This document shows positions 41,670-48,118 of a stretch of DNA of 64,000 nucleotides, piece by piece. The stretch is from positions 1-64,000 of the forward strand of contig JACPOU010000008.1 of the NCBI GenBank assembly GCA_016191345.1, in the 5' to 3' direction. Numbering within the stretch: position 1 is the stretch's first letter; every line of letters begins with the position of its first letter. A program made the translations under genes and the position numbers. This DNA is from Chloroflexota bacterium (GTDB lineage Bacteria > Chloroflexota > Limnocylindria > Limnocylindrales > CSP1-4). The notes under the pieces are model-generated. The model had not been told where the DNA came from, searched no databases, and was given only the letters and a program-made list of their open reading frames with translations.

Positions 41670-41741
41670 CCGGAAACCGGCGCATTTGGGACCGGTTTCG
41701 AACCTATAAGGGCGCGCAAGCCACGCCCGACCATCTAACGC

Positions 41742-42002
41742 ATGGAAGGACGCCATGCGACACCTGAGCTCCGAGCACTAGCCGCACTCGACGACCTCCG
41801 CGATGCCCTGGGCGCGTTCTTTGCCGCGCGTCGCGAGCCCGTCGAGCCGGCGGCCCTATTGACGATCACCGACGCCGCCCGCCGGCTCGGTGTGTCCCGA
41901 TCCACCGCGACCCGATGGGCCGACGATGGCCGTCTCCGGACGATTGGCGTCCGGAACGGTCGACGCGTACCCCGATCCGAGGTTGAGCGTCTCGCCTCGT
42001 GA
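41742..42002 (+). CDS. Xis-like helix-turn-helix protein
   Basis: An 86-aa protein. Residues 38-86 (ALLTITDAARRLGVSRSTAT, then RWADDGRLRTIGVRNGRRVP) are a MerR/excisionase-type winged helix. Together with the integrase it forms the expected recombination-directionality pair. Its stop overlaps a GTG start of the next small frame. Confidence 0.82.
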   Translation: MEGRHATPELRALAALDDLRDALGAFFAARREPVEPAALLTITDAARRLGVSRSTATRWADDGRLRTIGVRNGRRVPRSEVERLAS

Positions 42003-42193
42003 TTGTCTCGAGCCGTCACCTGCCCCAATGGGAACGCCGGAGCCCGCGAGCGATCGCGCTTATGACGCTCCGTGACGCCGTGCTCTCCGAGCGGTCTGTG
42101 TGGCCGACTGGAGGCGAGATTCATACCGCCCTGGGACGCGCCGAGCGTGCCATCGCGACCGCCGCCCGACTGGCCGACCACCCGAAGACGTAG
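41999..42193 (+). CDS. tiny protein, function unknown
   Basis: A 64-aa frame starting at GTG 41999 in a GTGA overlap with the Xis-like gene; an internal ATG at 42062 gives 43 aa. The C-terminal part (RDAVLSERSVWPTGGEIHTA, then ERAIATAARLADHP) is a plausible helical protein. The overlap supports it, but it is short. Confidence 0.45.
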   Translation: MIVSSRHLPQWERRSPRAIALMTLRDAVLSERSVWPTGGEIHTALGRAERAIATAARLADHPKT

Positions 42194-42238
42194 TGACGCC
42201 CGGCGGGGGCGAATCCGCCGAGCGTCTGAGGATCCAGC

Positions 42239-42472
42239 ATGATCAGCTCCACCGATCCCCAGCCCCAGACTACAGCCACCGTGCAAGCGCCCCACGACGG
42301 CCGCAGCCGATGCTGGCGGCCCGATTGCCGCGCTGCATGGGGTTCGTACCGGACCGTGACGTGGCAGCCCTCCTGGGCCATCGCCCGGTGCCACGGCGCC
42401 CGTTACCGCCGTCACGACCTCGACCTCGCCGCGGAGCTCGCCGCCCATGCCGATGTGGTGGTGGCCGCGTGA
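42239..42472 (+). CDS. small Cys-containing protein
   Basis: A 77-aa protein with CWRPDCRAAW and ARCHGARYRRHDLDLA, i.e. C-x4-C and a Cys-His pair that might bind zinc. Its stop overlaps the ATPase gene's GTG start (GTGA), which suggests co-translation. Confidence 0.55.
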   Translation: MISSTDPQPQTTATVQAPHDGRSRCWRPDCRAAWGSYRTVTWQPSWAIARCHGARYRRHDLDLAAELAAHADVVVAA

Positions 42473-43368
42473 GCCTGCGAGCTCTGTCCTGGACCGAGAT
42501 CCAAGCCGAGCCGGCGGCACCACCGCCCACCCTCCGGGCCGGCATCCCGAAGGTCGGCCTCACCGTGGTCGCGGGCTCACCGAAGGTCGGCAAGACCCTC
42601 TGGGCCGGGCAGACGGCCCTCGAGACGAGCGCGAAGACGTTGCTCGTCATCGAGGAAGGCACCATGGCCGGGATCGGTTACCGCCTCCGGATGCAGGCGG
42701 CCGCTCTTGGCATCGTCGACCCGCCGATCGTCGTCATGCACAGGCAGCGCGTCCGCCTAGACACGCCCGCCTCTGTCAAGCAGCTCCGAGACTACGTGGA
42801 GATCGCGAAGGGCCGCGGGCTCGGCCTCATCGTCCTCGACCCGCTCAACCGCCTCCACGGTGTCGACGAGAACCGCCCGACCGAGATGACCCGCGTCATG
42901 GACGCGATGGCCGGCCTCGCCTATGACTACTCGCTGGCTGTTCTGGCCATCCACCACCTTGCCAAGCCGTCCGCCGAGCGGCGGGGCGACGTCTGGGACC
43001 GTTTCCGGGGCGCAAGCTCGATCCGGTCCGGTACCGACGCGAACCTTGTCCTGGACGGGACCGGCGACCGGATCCACCTCGTTGGCGAGTTCCGCGATGC
43101 CGAGCCGCTCACCGAATGGCTCGAGCTTGACCGGGATGCCCTGATCTTCCGCCCGGCCGACTCTCCGGACGGTCCGGCCACGAAGGTCGACGTGGGCCGT
43201 CTCCGAGCCTTCGTCGAGGACCGCCGCATGGTCGTCGCCCGGCAGGTATGCGAGGAGTTCGGCGTGTCGAAGCACACCGCAATCAACGCCCTCCGCGGGC
43301 TCGGCTGCGACGAGTTCGCAGGCCTCCGAGGGGCGATCACCTTCACCCTCGGGGCGACCGTGCAATGA
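42469..43368 (+). CDS. RepA-like AAA_25-type ATPase
   Basis: A 299-aa protein. The RecA-fold core has Walker A GSPKVGKT (36-43), a LLVIEEG strand, Walker B GLIVLDPLNRLHGVDEN (119-135) and LAVLAIHHLAKPS with the sensor His. The region VWDRFRGASSIRSGTDANLV matches the C-terminal end of RepA/DnaB-like replication ATPases. Residues 245-299 form a winged helix (VARQVCEEFGVSKHTAINAL). The neighbouring repeat array suggests it acts at an origin. It could instead be an RSF1010 RepA-like helicase or a regulator. Confidence 0.8.
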   Translation: MSLRALSWTEIQAEPAAPPPTLRAGIPKVGLTVVAGSPKVGKTLWAGQTALETSAKTLLVIEEGTMAGIGYRLRMQAAALGIVDPPIVVMHRQRVRLDTPASVKQLRDYVEIAKGRGLGLIVLDPLNRLHGVDENRPTEMTRVMDAMAGLAYDYSLAVLAIHHLAKPSAERRGDVWDRFRGASSIRSGTDANLVLDGTGDRIHLVGEFRDAEPLTEWLELDRDALIFRPADSPDGPATKVDVGRLRAFVEDRRMVVARQVCEEFGVSKHTAINALRGLGCDEFAGLRGAITFTLGATVQ

Positions 43369-43468
43369 CCGTGCAGTGGTGTGTAGTGCACGGTCAACCG
43401 ACTGTGCAATCACCTCCCCCTTTAGGGGGGGTATTGCACGGTGCACGGTCGTGCTCATTGACCGTGCA
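43356..43468. repeat. iteron-like array, candidate replication origin
   Basis: GACCGTGCA occurs at 43356, 43367 and 43460, its reverse complement TGCACGGTC at 43387 and 43442, with near copies at 43401 (ACTGTGCA) and 43435 (TGCACGGTG). In the middle, CCCCC-TTTA-GGGGG (43416-43429) forms a hairpin. The array starts inside the last codons of the RepA-like gene and ends before the next firm gene, the usual place for a rep-linked origin. Confidence 0.7.
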
Positions 43469-43502
43469 GTCGACCCGATGTCCTGGCGAGGAGAGCTCGT
43501 GA
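43365..43502 (+). CDS. doubtful 45-aa frame through the iteron array
   Basis: ATG 43365 overlaps the ATPase stop and the frame ends in GTGA overlapping the next start, so the spacing mimics a real gene. However, it runs wholly through the repeats (TVQWCVVHGQPTVQS), so it may be only a consequence of them. Confidence 0.25.
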   Translation: MTVQWCVVHGQPTVQSPPPLGGVLHGARSCSLTVQSTRCPGEESS

Positions 43503-43759
43503 ACCCGACGATCGTCCGGGTCTCCCGCGAGGATCGCTTCCTCTGGGACGACGTCGACGTGACGATCCCCGACTACCCGGACCGGATCGCCCTCCGCGGT
43601 CTCAAGCTCTTCCAGCAGCCTGAAGGCTGGGTCATCAAGAGCCAGCAGGTCCGCGGCGCCTACACCTGGGCGCCGGCCGTCGTGTTCGTCGGTCCGCTCC
43701 AGCGCCGTGTCATCGCGGCGATCCTCGCCGAGGCCCGCTCGCAAGGGCTCGTCGAGTGA
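43499..43759 (+). CDS. small element protein, unknown function
   Basis: An 86-aa protein starting at GTG 43499. VRVSREDRFLWDDVDVTIPD and GLKLFQQPEGWVIKSQQVRG suggest a compact alpha/beta domain; the last 20 residues form a helix (RRVIAAILAEARSQGLVE). Its stop overlaps the next GTG. No family recognised. Confidence 0.65.
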   Translation: MNPTIVRVSREDRFLWDDVDVTIPDYPDRIALRGLKLFQQPEGWVIKSQQVRGAYTWAPAVVFVGPLQRRVIAAILAEARSQGLVE

Positions 43760-43935
43760 CGCGGCCACTCGAGATCGTCGGGCCGCGCCGCAAGCCTGGA
43801 CCGCGCCGACCTTGCGCCCTATGCGATCGGCCGACCCCGCGCCGACAGGCCGTCGTCATCCGCGACGAGTGGTACTGCCGGCGGCACTGGTCGGACGACC
43901 GCGAGATTCCCCGTTCATTGCAGCCCAGTAGCTAG
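43756..43935 (+). CDS. 59-aa Cys/His zinc-type protein
   Basis: It starts at GTG 43756 in a GTGA overlap. The sequence has CALCDRPTPRRQ and WYCRRHWSDD, i.e. C-x2-C followed 19 residues later by C-x2-x-H, a plausible zinc-binding fold, with a very basic N-terminus (RRKPGPRRP). Small zinc proteins of this sort are common in phage and plasmid modules; role unknown. Confidence 0.55.
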   Translation: MTRPLEIVGPRRKPGPRRPCALCDRPTPRRQAVVIRDEWYCRRHWSDDREIPRSLQPSS

Positions 43936-43947
43936 GAGCACCGCCCT

Positions 43948-44265
43948 ATGAACGTCACGATCGTGCCAGTCCGCGTCACCGACGAGACGGGCCAGCCCGT
44001 CAGTGAAGACACCGAGATCCGAATGACCGCTGGCGAGCTCAACGCGGCGCTCACCGAGCACACGCGTCTCATCGTCGAATCAGCCGCACACGCGGTTGCA
44101 TCAGCTGTTGCCCGAAGCGCCCCTACGACCGACGCTCTCGTGGCGGCGATCGACCGGCAGACCGCCGTAATCGCCGCACCAAAGATCCGGACGGCCGTCC
44201 GTGACGAGCACGGCATGATCATCTCAACGCGCGAGGTCATCGCCCCCGACCGGCCCGCCCAGTGA
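43948..44265 (+). CDS. 105-aa element protein with helical middle
   Basis: AGGAG at 43934-43938 lies nine bases before ATG 43948. A beta-type start (NVTIVPVRVTDETGQPVSED) is followed by a long Ala-rich amphipathic helix (LIVESAAHAVASAVARSAPT) and a strand (KIRTAVRDEHGMIISTREVI). It lacks cysteines and membrane segments. A virion-associated or scaffold role is possible but nothing specific supports it. Confidence 0.6.
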   Translation: MNVTIVPVRVTDETGQPVSEDTEIRMTAGELNAALTEHTRLIVESAAHAVASAVARSAPTTDALVAAIDRQTAVIAAPKIRTAVRDEHGMIISTREVIAPDRPAQ

Positions 44266-44363
44266 GGGGGGGTATGCCGAAACTGGGAGGCATCCCGTCC
44301 CTTCTGTACCCGCCACCACGCTCGCGGTGTGTACGGGTCTCAGACTCTGGAGGAAAACAGATC

Positions 44364-44612
44364 ATGACGACCACGGATCCGATCGGCCTGGACATTCGCC
44401 GGATGGTTGCCGCGCTTGTGCGCTCCGGGCTCGAACACCCGGACGTTGAACGTTTCCGCCTCGACGCCTGGCGCCTCGTCTTCGCGAACGGCTCCTACGT
44501 CGCCTTGTGGTCGGACGGACGGCCGATCGCGGTGTTCGACGAAGACACCGTCGCGCTGGCCGTCGGCCTCCTCCGAGCCCGCCGCGAGGCCCGCCGCGCC
44601 CAGCTCAACTAG
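44364..44612 (+). CDS. 82-aa element protein
   Basis: GGAGGA (44349-44354) nine bases upstream makes ATG 44364 a strong start. The protein is acidic to neutral with FRLDAWRLVFANGSYVALWS and a C-terminal Arg-rich helix (LRARREARRAQLN). Function unknown. It is followed at once by the promoter-like element in front of the capsid gene. Confidence 0.65.
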   Translation: MTTTDPIGLDIRRMVAALVRSGLEHPDVERFRLDAWRLVFANGSYVALWSDGRPIAVFDEDTVALAVGLLRARREARRAQLN

Positions 44613-44822
44613 ATGCTTGCGAACTTGCGCAAATGGGGTATACAATCGGACGGTCCGGCCAGAGGCCGGAGGATCGTGGGCAGCGCGCCCGACCGTCCAG
44701 AGGACGTGTCCAGGAGCAGCGCCCGTCGAGCCGAGACGACGCCAGAGGCGGAGTCGGAGCACGGCGATGGTCGGCCCGACCTCCGCCCCGGCGCGCACTG
44801 CGCCTCTCTGGAGATGACGTGA
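44613..44822 (+). CDS. possible 69-aa leader peptide or small protein before the capsid gene
   Basis: ATG 44613 directly follows the previous stop and the frame ends in a GTGA overlap with the capsid start, which is suggestive of coupling. Its middle (AETTPEAESEHGDGRPDLRP) is low-complexity and coincides with the structured leader, and the promoter at 44617-44646 lies inside it. I regard it as equally likely to be non-coding leader. Confidence 0.3.
   Translation: MLANLRKWGIQSDGPARGRRIVGSAPDRPEDVSRSSARRAETTPEAESEHGDGRPDLRPGAHCASLEMT
44617..44646 (+). promoter_or_regulatory. promoter upstream of the capsid gene
   Basis: A -35-like TTGCGA (44617-44622) is followed after 18 bases by TACAAT (44641-44646), five of six matches to the -10 consensus. 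Transcription would start near 44653 and give a roughly 165-base leader before the capsid start. The leader can fold: CCGGCC-AGA-GGCCGG near 44657-44671 inside GGACGGTC/GACCGTCC. Confidence 0.55.
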
Positions 44823-46135
44823 ACTTCACGACCGAACAGGTGAGCGCGCTCAACCGCGCCCTTGCCGCCATCCGCACCTGGACCCGCCTCGAGGAGATCC
44901 GTGGCGAGCACTCGTACTTGACGGCCCCGCAGGCCGAGGACCACTCGACCGCGGTGCGCTCTTGGAATGAGGCCGTCGCCGCCCTCCCGGAACTTCGCCT
45001 GCCCGCTCTCGATCACGCCTGGACCGCCGATGAGCTCGCCCGCGCCGTGCGAACGCTCGAAGGCTTCCAGAAGATGGCCGAGGGCGCCGCGTTCGGCGCT
45101 GAGGTCCGGAACCGCATCGGCGCGGTCTCCGATCCGGCGAGCGGCAATCCGCCCGGTAGGCCGACCGCGACGGACCAGATCCGCGACATGCTCGCTTCTC
45201 GCGAGCGGCAGGCGGACTTTGTCTTCCCCGAGTCAGAGACAATCCGCAGCCTCCCCTGGCTGGGCGGCGAGGACGATGCCTCCCGGTCGATTTCCAACTT
45301 TGCGAACGGCACGTCGCTGTACGTCAGCGACTTTGCCGCCCGTGTCGCCGCCTACGCCCGGACGATCAGCCCGTACATCGGCCTCGGGACCGTCGTCAAC
45401 AGCGACAACGGGCGACCGCTCGTCGTGCCGACCCTCACTGGTGATGTCACGGTCTACACCCCTGGCGAAGGTACCGCGATCACCCCGGCCGATCCGACCC
45501 TCGGCAGTGTCACGGTCACGCCCGCCGGATTCAAGGCCCTGACATACATCAACCGCGAAGCGTTCGACGACGCCGAGATCAACCTGACGGACGTCCTCGC
45601 CCGGTCGCACGCACGCGCCATCGGTCTGGCGTTCGGCTCCGCGTTCACGACGACGGTCCTGACCGGCATCACAAACGGCGGCACCGCCGTCCCCGCCGGC
45701 GGCGCCGGCACCGGCACACCGACGTTCATCGGCTACGAGGACCTCATCGACCTCGAGTACGGCCGCGCCGCGCCGTACCGCGAATCGGGCGTCTGGGTCA
45801 TGTCCAACGGCATGATCAAGAAGGCCCGCAAGTACCGCGATTCCACGGGGGCGTACCTCTGGCAGCCGAACCTCGCGGCCGGCCAGCCGCAGACCTTCGA
45901 CGGGCACGCGGTCTACGAGGATCCCTACCTCGCGGCCCCCGCGTCGGCGACCAAGTCAGTCCTGTTTGGGGACCTTGCAGCCGCGCTCGTGCTCAAGGCG
46001 ACCCCGATCCGGGTCGAGCTCTCGAGCGATTTCCTGTTCGACAAGGACCAGATCGCGATCAAGAGCGTCCAGCGGATCTCCGGAGCCGTCCAGGACGCGG
46101 CAGGGGCCGCGTACATGGTCAGCTTCAACACGTAG
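44819..46135 (+). CDS. HK97-fold phage major capsid protein
   Basis: A 438-aa protein starting at GTG 44819 (GGAG six bases upstream). Residues 1-125 are helical, like an HK97 delta/scaffolding region; 140-438 is the capsid fold: SPYIGLGTVVNSDNGRPLVV, EGTAITPADPTLGSVTVTPA (the E-loop/axial strand pattern), INREAFDDAEINLTDVLARS, then WVMSNGMIKKARKYRDSTGA and YLWQPNLAAGQPQTFDGHAV, FGDLAAALVLKATPIRVELS. These are standard for the TIGR01554-type capsid family. Encapsulins share the fold but are shorter and lack this N-terminal part. No maturation protease gene accompanies it. Confidence 0.93.
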   Translation: MNFTTEQVSALNRALAAIRTWTRLEEIRGEHSYLTAPQAEDHSTAVRSWNEAVAALPELRLPALDHAWTADELARAVRTLEGFQKMAEGAAFGAEVRNRIGAVSDPASGNPPGRPTATDQIRDMLASRERQADFVFPESETIRSLPWLGGEDDASRSISNFANGTSLYVSDFAARVAAYARTISPYIGLGTVVNSDNGRPLVVPTLTGDVTVYTPGEGTAITPADPTLGSVTVTPAGFKALTYINREAFDDAEINLTDVLARSHARAIGLAFGSAFTTTVLTGITNGGTAVPAGGAGTGTPTFIGYEDLIDLEYGRAAPYRESGVWVMSNGMIKKARKYRDSTGAYLWQPNLAAGQPQTFDGHAVYEDPYLAAPASATKSVLFGDLAAALVLKATPIRVELSSDFLFDKDQIAIKSVQRISGAVQDAAGAAYMVSFNT

Positions 46136-46149
46136 CCGACTCTTCCTCA

Positions 46150-46178
46150 GCCCGCCGGGTTCCTCCCGCCCGGCGGGC
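46150..46178 (+). terminator. hairpin after the capsid gene
   Basis: GCCCGCCGGG (46150-46159) and CCCGGCGGGC (46169-46178) form a perfect 10-bp stem 14 bases past the capsid stop, followed only by TTCC. Confidence 0.6.
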
Positions 46179-46230
46179 TTCCAACCGACCTCTCCGCCGG
46201 CCCCCTCCAAGGGCCGGTGCGAAACTAGAG

Positions 46231-46268
46231 ACGGCCCGTCGAGCCCTAACACTCGGCGGGCCGTTTTC
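46231..46268 (+). terminator. Rho-independent terminator
   Basis: ACGGCCCGTCGAG and CTCGGCGGGCCGT pair (one G-T) around an 8-base loop and are followed by TTTTCTGT. The loop includes CCCTAACA, related to the repeated CCCTAAC/GTTAGGG motif in this spacer. Confidence 0.75.
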
Positions 46269-46319
46269 TGTGTCTTGACGACGGCCGCCAAGGGCGCGCA
46301 CCATCCGCCGCAGCGACGT

Positions 46320-46362
46320 GTTAGGGCCGGCGCACTTTTCGTGCCCCGGTGTCGGCCCTAAC
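46320..46362 (+). promoter_or_regulatory. structured element with GTTAGGG arms before the secreted-protein gene
   Basis: GTTAGGGCCG (46320-46329) pairs perfectly with CGGCCCTAAC (46353-46362), enclosing a smaller GCAC-ttttc-GTGC hairpin. GTTAGGG recurs at 46419 next to the ribosome site (GGGAGG) of the downstream gene. The element could be an operator, attenuator or RNA switch; a second terminator is also possible. Confidence 0.45.
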
Positions 46363-46436
46363 CCGATGCCGGGGCGTCTGTCGTCCCTGGGGGATGAGGA
46401 GTCGGGGCGCGTGCAGCCTGTTAGGGAGGCTTGCCA

Positions 46437-46931
46437 ATGTTCCATCGTCGTCTGGCCACGCTCGGAGTAGCGTCGGCCCTCATGTTGTCGGTCGCACCGT
46501 CCGCTCTCGCGGCGACGGTCACCGACTCCTTTACCGTCACGGCGTCCGTCGCCGTGACCGGGATCCCCGCCTCGATCAGCTATGGCGCACTCGATCCGGG
46601 CACGACTTCGGGCGTGCAGATCATCGACGCGAACGTCAGCAGCAACTCGGCATGGTCAATGAGGATCACCGGCTCCGACTTCACCGGACCGGCCGCCCTC
46701 GGCAAGGGCGCGCGCGAAGTCAAGCTCTCGTCGACGAACGGGGCGGCCGTTCAGGTAGCGCCCTTCGCGTTCGTCGCGTTCGATGACCCGAAATACACGG
46801 ACGCTATCGCCGATGCCACCGGCTCGGCCGGCAGCTTCCTCGTGCGATCGGAGCTCCGGATCGTGGTCCCGGTGGCTCAGGCGCCCGGCTCCTACTCGGG
46901 CACGATCACGTACACGTTCTCGGCCCCGTAA
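46437..46931 (+). CDS. secreted beta-rich protein
   Basis: A 164-aa protein with a clear signal peptide (FHRRLATLGVASALMLSVAP, cleavage after SALA near residue 25). The mature part is Thr/Ser/Val-rich strands: TVTDSFTVTASVAVTGIPAS, GALDPGTTSGVQIIDANVSS and a terminal GSYSGTITYTFSAP, resembling WxL- or pilin-like beta-sandwich surface proteins. It lies downstream of the capsid gene in the element and is followed five bases later by a membrane-anchored partner. Confidence 0.8.
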   Translation: MFHRRLATLGVASALMLSVAPSALAATVTDSFTVTASVAVTGIPASISYGALDPGTTSGVQIIDANVSSNSAWSMRITGSDFTGPAALGKGAREVKLSSTNGAAVQVAPFAFVAFDDPKYTDAIADATGSAGSFLVRSELRIVVPVAQAPGSYSGTITYTFSAP

Positions 46932-46936
46932 ACCCG

Positions 46937-47401
46937 ATGGTCCGCCTCATCAGGGCGGCCGTCGTGCTCGGCATCCTCGCGGCGGCTTCCCCCGTCGCCG
47001 CGAGCGATAGCCCGACACTCGGCGGCCGACTCTCACCGTTTCCGCTCGTCTGGGAGCGAGACGCCCCCGTCGTCAACGTGACCAACCTATCCACGATCCC
47101 CGTGCGCGTCACCGTCGAGGCCGATGGCGGCTGGCGCGTCGACTCGGCATCCTTCACGCTCGCAGTCAACGAACGCCGCAGTGTGTCAATCACTGCGGCG
47201 GGCTCGGCGGACGGTCGCATCCGGGCCCGCCTGGACCCGGCGGATGCCATCCCGGGCGTTGAGGCTGTCGGGCTCGTCCTCGAGACGCGGGCCCGTCACG
47301 CGACATTCGTCGAGCTCTATCCGGCGGCGCCGGCTGCCCTCCTCGCCGCCGTGACGATCCTCCTCCTAGCCCTCGTGCGCCGAAAGGTCGTCAGACGATG
47401 A
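46937..47401 (+). CDS. membrane-anchored extracellular protein
   Basis: A 154-aa protein with a signal peptide (IRAAVVLGILAAASPVAAS), an extracellular beta-domain (RDAPVVNVTNLSTIPVRVTV, then VNERRSVSITAAG) and a C-terminal transmembrane helix with a basic stop (PAALLAAVTILLLALVRRKV). This is type I topology. Its position suggests it anchors or assembles the preceding secreted protein, as DUF916-type proteins do for WxL proteins; that is an analogy. Confidence 0.78.
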   Translation: MVRLIRAAVVLGILAAASPVAASDSPTLGGRLSPFPLVWERDAPVVNVTNLSTIPVRVTVEADGGWRVDSASFTLAVNERRSVSITAAGSADGRIRARLDPADAIPGVEAVGLVLETRARHATFVELYPAAPAALLAAVTILLLALVRRKVVRR

Positions 47402-47577
47402 CGCGGCACCCCACCTATCCACCACGCCTAACGGCCGCCGAGCTCCGGCAGCCGATCCCGGCCACGTGTGCCGCCTGTGGCGGCCCTGGTGTCATCCTCG
47501 CGGACCCCGCCCCGCGTGGACGCTTTGTCTGTTTCCGGCGGGACCTGTACGGCACTTGTGGGAGGCCAGCAGCATGA
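47398..47577 (+). CDS. 59-aa zinc-ribbon-like protein
   Basis: It starts in an ATGA overlap with the anchored-protein gene. TCAACGGPGVILADP and FVCFRRDLYGTCGRP give C-x2-C and C-x8-C, a probable four-Cys zinc ribbon. Its stop overlaps the next start (ATGA). Confidence 0.6.
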   Translation: MTRHPTYPPRLTAAELRQPIPATCAACGGPGVILADPAPRGRFVCFRRDLYGTCGRPAA

Positions 47578-47912
47578 CCACGGCAACCGCAATGCAGCTC
47601 GCCTGGAAAGGCACGGTCAACGACACGCCGCGCGAGAAGATCCGGCTCGTCTGGGCCGAGCTCATCGCTCGGCACCCGAGCTCCGATGCGCTCGAGTCGG
47701 ACCTGTTCAGCGACTCGTTCTTTCAGGCGATCGACGCACGCACTGACGACGCCTTCCGGGCCGGCTTCGCGACTGCCTCGATCCTCGAAGACACGGGCTA
47801 TCCCGAAACCGACGATGACAGGGAGGCCCTGCTCCGGGCGATCGTGGAGGCCGCTCACGTTCCCCAGGTGCCCGGGCACATCAAAGGCGACGAGTTCGTC
47901 CGGGACGAATAA
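47574..47912 (+). CDS. 112-aa acidic helical element protein
   Basis: The last gene of the element. It is strongly acidic and helical (DALESDLFSDSFFQAIDART, DDAFRAGFATASILEDTGYP). No family recognised. A perfect 9-bp hairpin follows it. Acidic small proteins of this type are often inhibitors or DNA mimics in phages, but no direct evidence is visible. Confidence 0.65.
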   Translation: MTTATAMQLAWKGTVNDTPREKIRLVWAELIARHPSSDALESDLFSDSFFQAIDARTDDAFRAGFATASILEDTGYPETDDDREALLRAIVEAAHVPQVPGHIKGDEFVRDE

Positions 47913-47943
47913 GCCGCAGCTGAGCGGCTCGCGCCACACTCAC

Positions 47944-47975
47944 CGGCCCCGGCCCGCCTCGTGCGACCGGGGCCG
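47944..47975 (+). terminator. terminal hairpin of the element
   Basis: CGGCCCCGG (47944-47952) and CCGGGGCCG (47967-47975) form a perfect 9-bp stem after the last element gene, followed by CTCTATG. Confidence 0.55.
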
Positions 47976-48016
47976 CTCTATGCCGTTATCGAAACCGACG
48001 CGACCCGCCCTGGTCG

Positions 48017-48037
48017 TGCAGCATCGCGTGCAGCATC
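48017..48037. repeat. right end direct repeats (candidate attR)
   Basis: TGCAGCATC occurs at 48017-48025 and 48029-48037, three bases apart, matching the left-end doublet. The end is 81 bases from the rny stop, so integration did not break rny. The exact core and crossover point cannot be set from one copy. Confidence 0.55.
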
Positions 48038-48118
48038 CATGGAGTCGGATGGTGGACGACTAGAGAGCAATCCCCGCACGGATGCTACGCGGTGCGCCAT
48101 CGTGCGACGCAATGCAGA

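Larger units (their letters stand above)
40105..48037 (+). mobile_element. integrated 7.9-kb element encoding integrase, RepA-like ATPase and a capsid protein
   Basis: All genes read rightwards, opposite to the flanking rny and ymdB. Paired copies of TGCAGCATC mark both ends. The order is integrase, Xis-like, small genes, RepA-like ATPase, iteron-like array, small genes, HK97-type capsid protein, two secreted/anchored proteins and two small genes. Most starts overlap the previous stop by four bases, and no frame is broken, so it looks intact, not decayed. No terminase, portal, protease, tail or lysis gene is present. It could be a phage satellite, a reduced prophage or a capsid-forming integrative plasmid. 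Confidence 0.8.

Noticed and set aside
41742-42002. CI/Cro-type repressor of the element
   Set aside because: The HTH is of the Xis/MerR type with a wing, and no second repressor or divergent lysogeny promoter is present.
43365-43502. Confident small gene through the iterons
   Set aside because: Overlaps at both ends look convincing, but the sequence is dictated by the repeats, so it is kept only as a low-confidence entry.
44819-46135. Encapsulin instead of phage capsid
   Set aside because: The protein is 438 aa with a roughly 125-residue N-terminal helical region and phage-type E-loop pattern; encapsulins of the common type are about 270-300 aa and have a cargo gene beside them. The integrase and RepA context also favours a phage origin.
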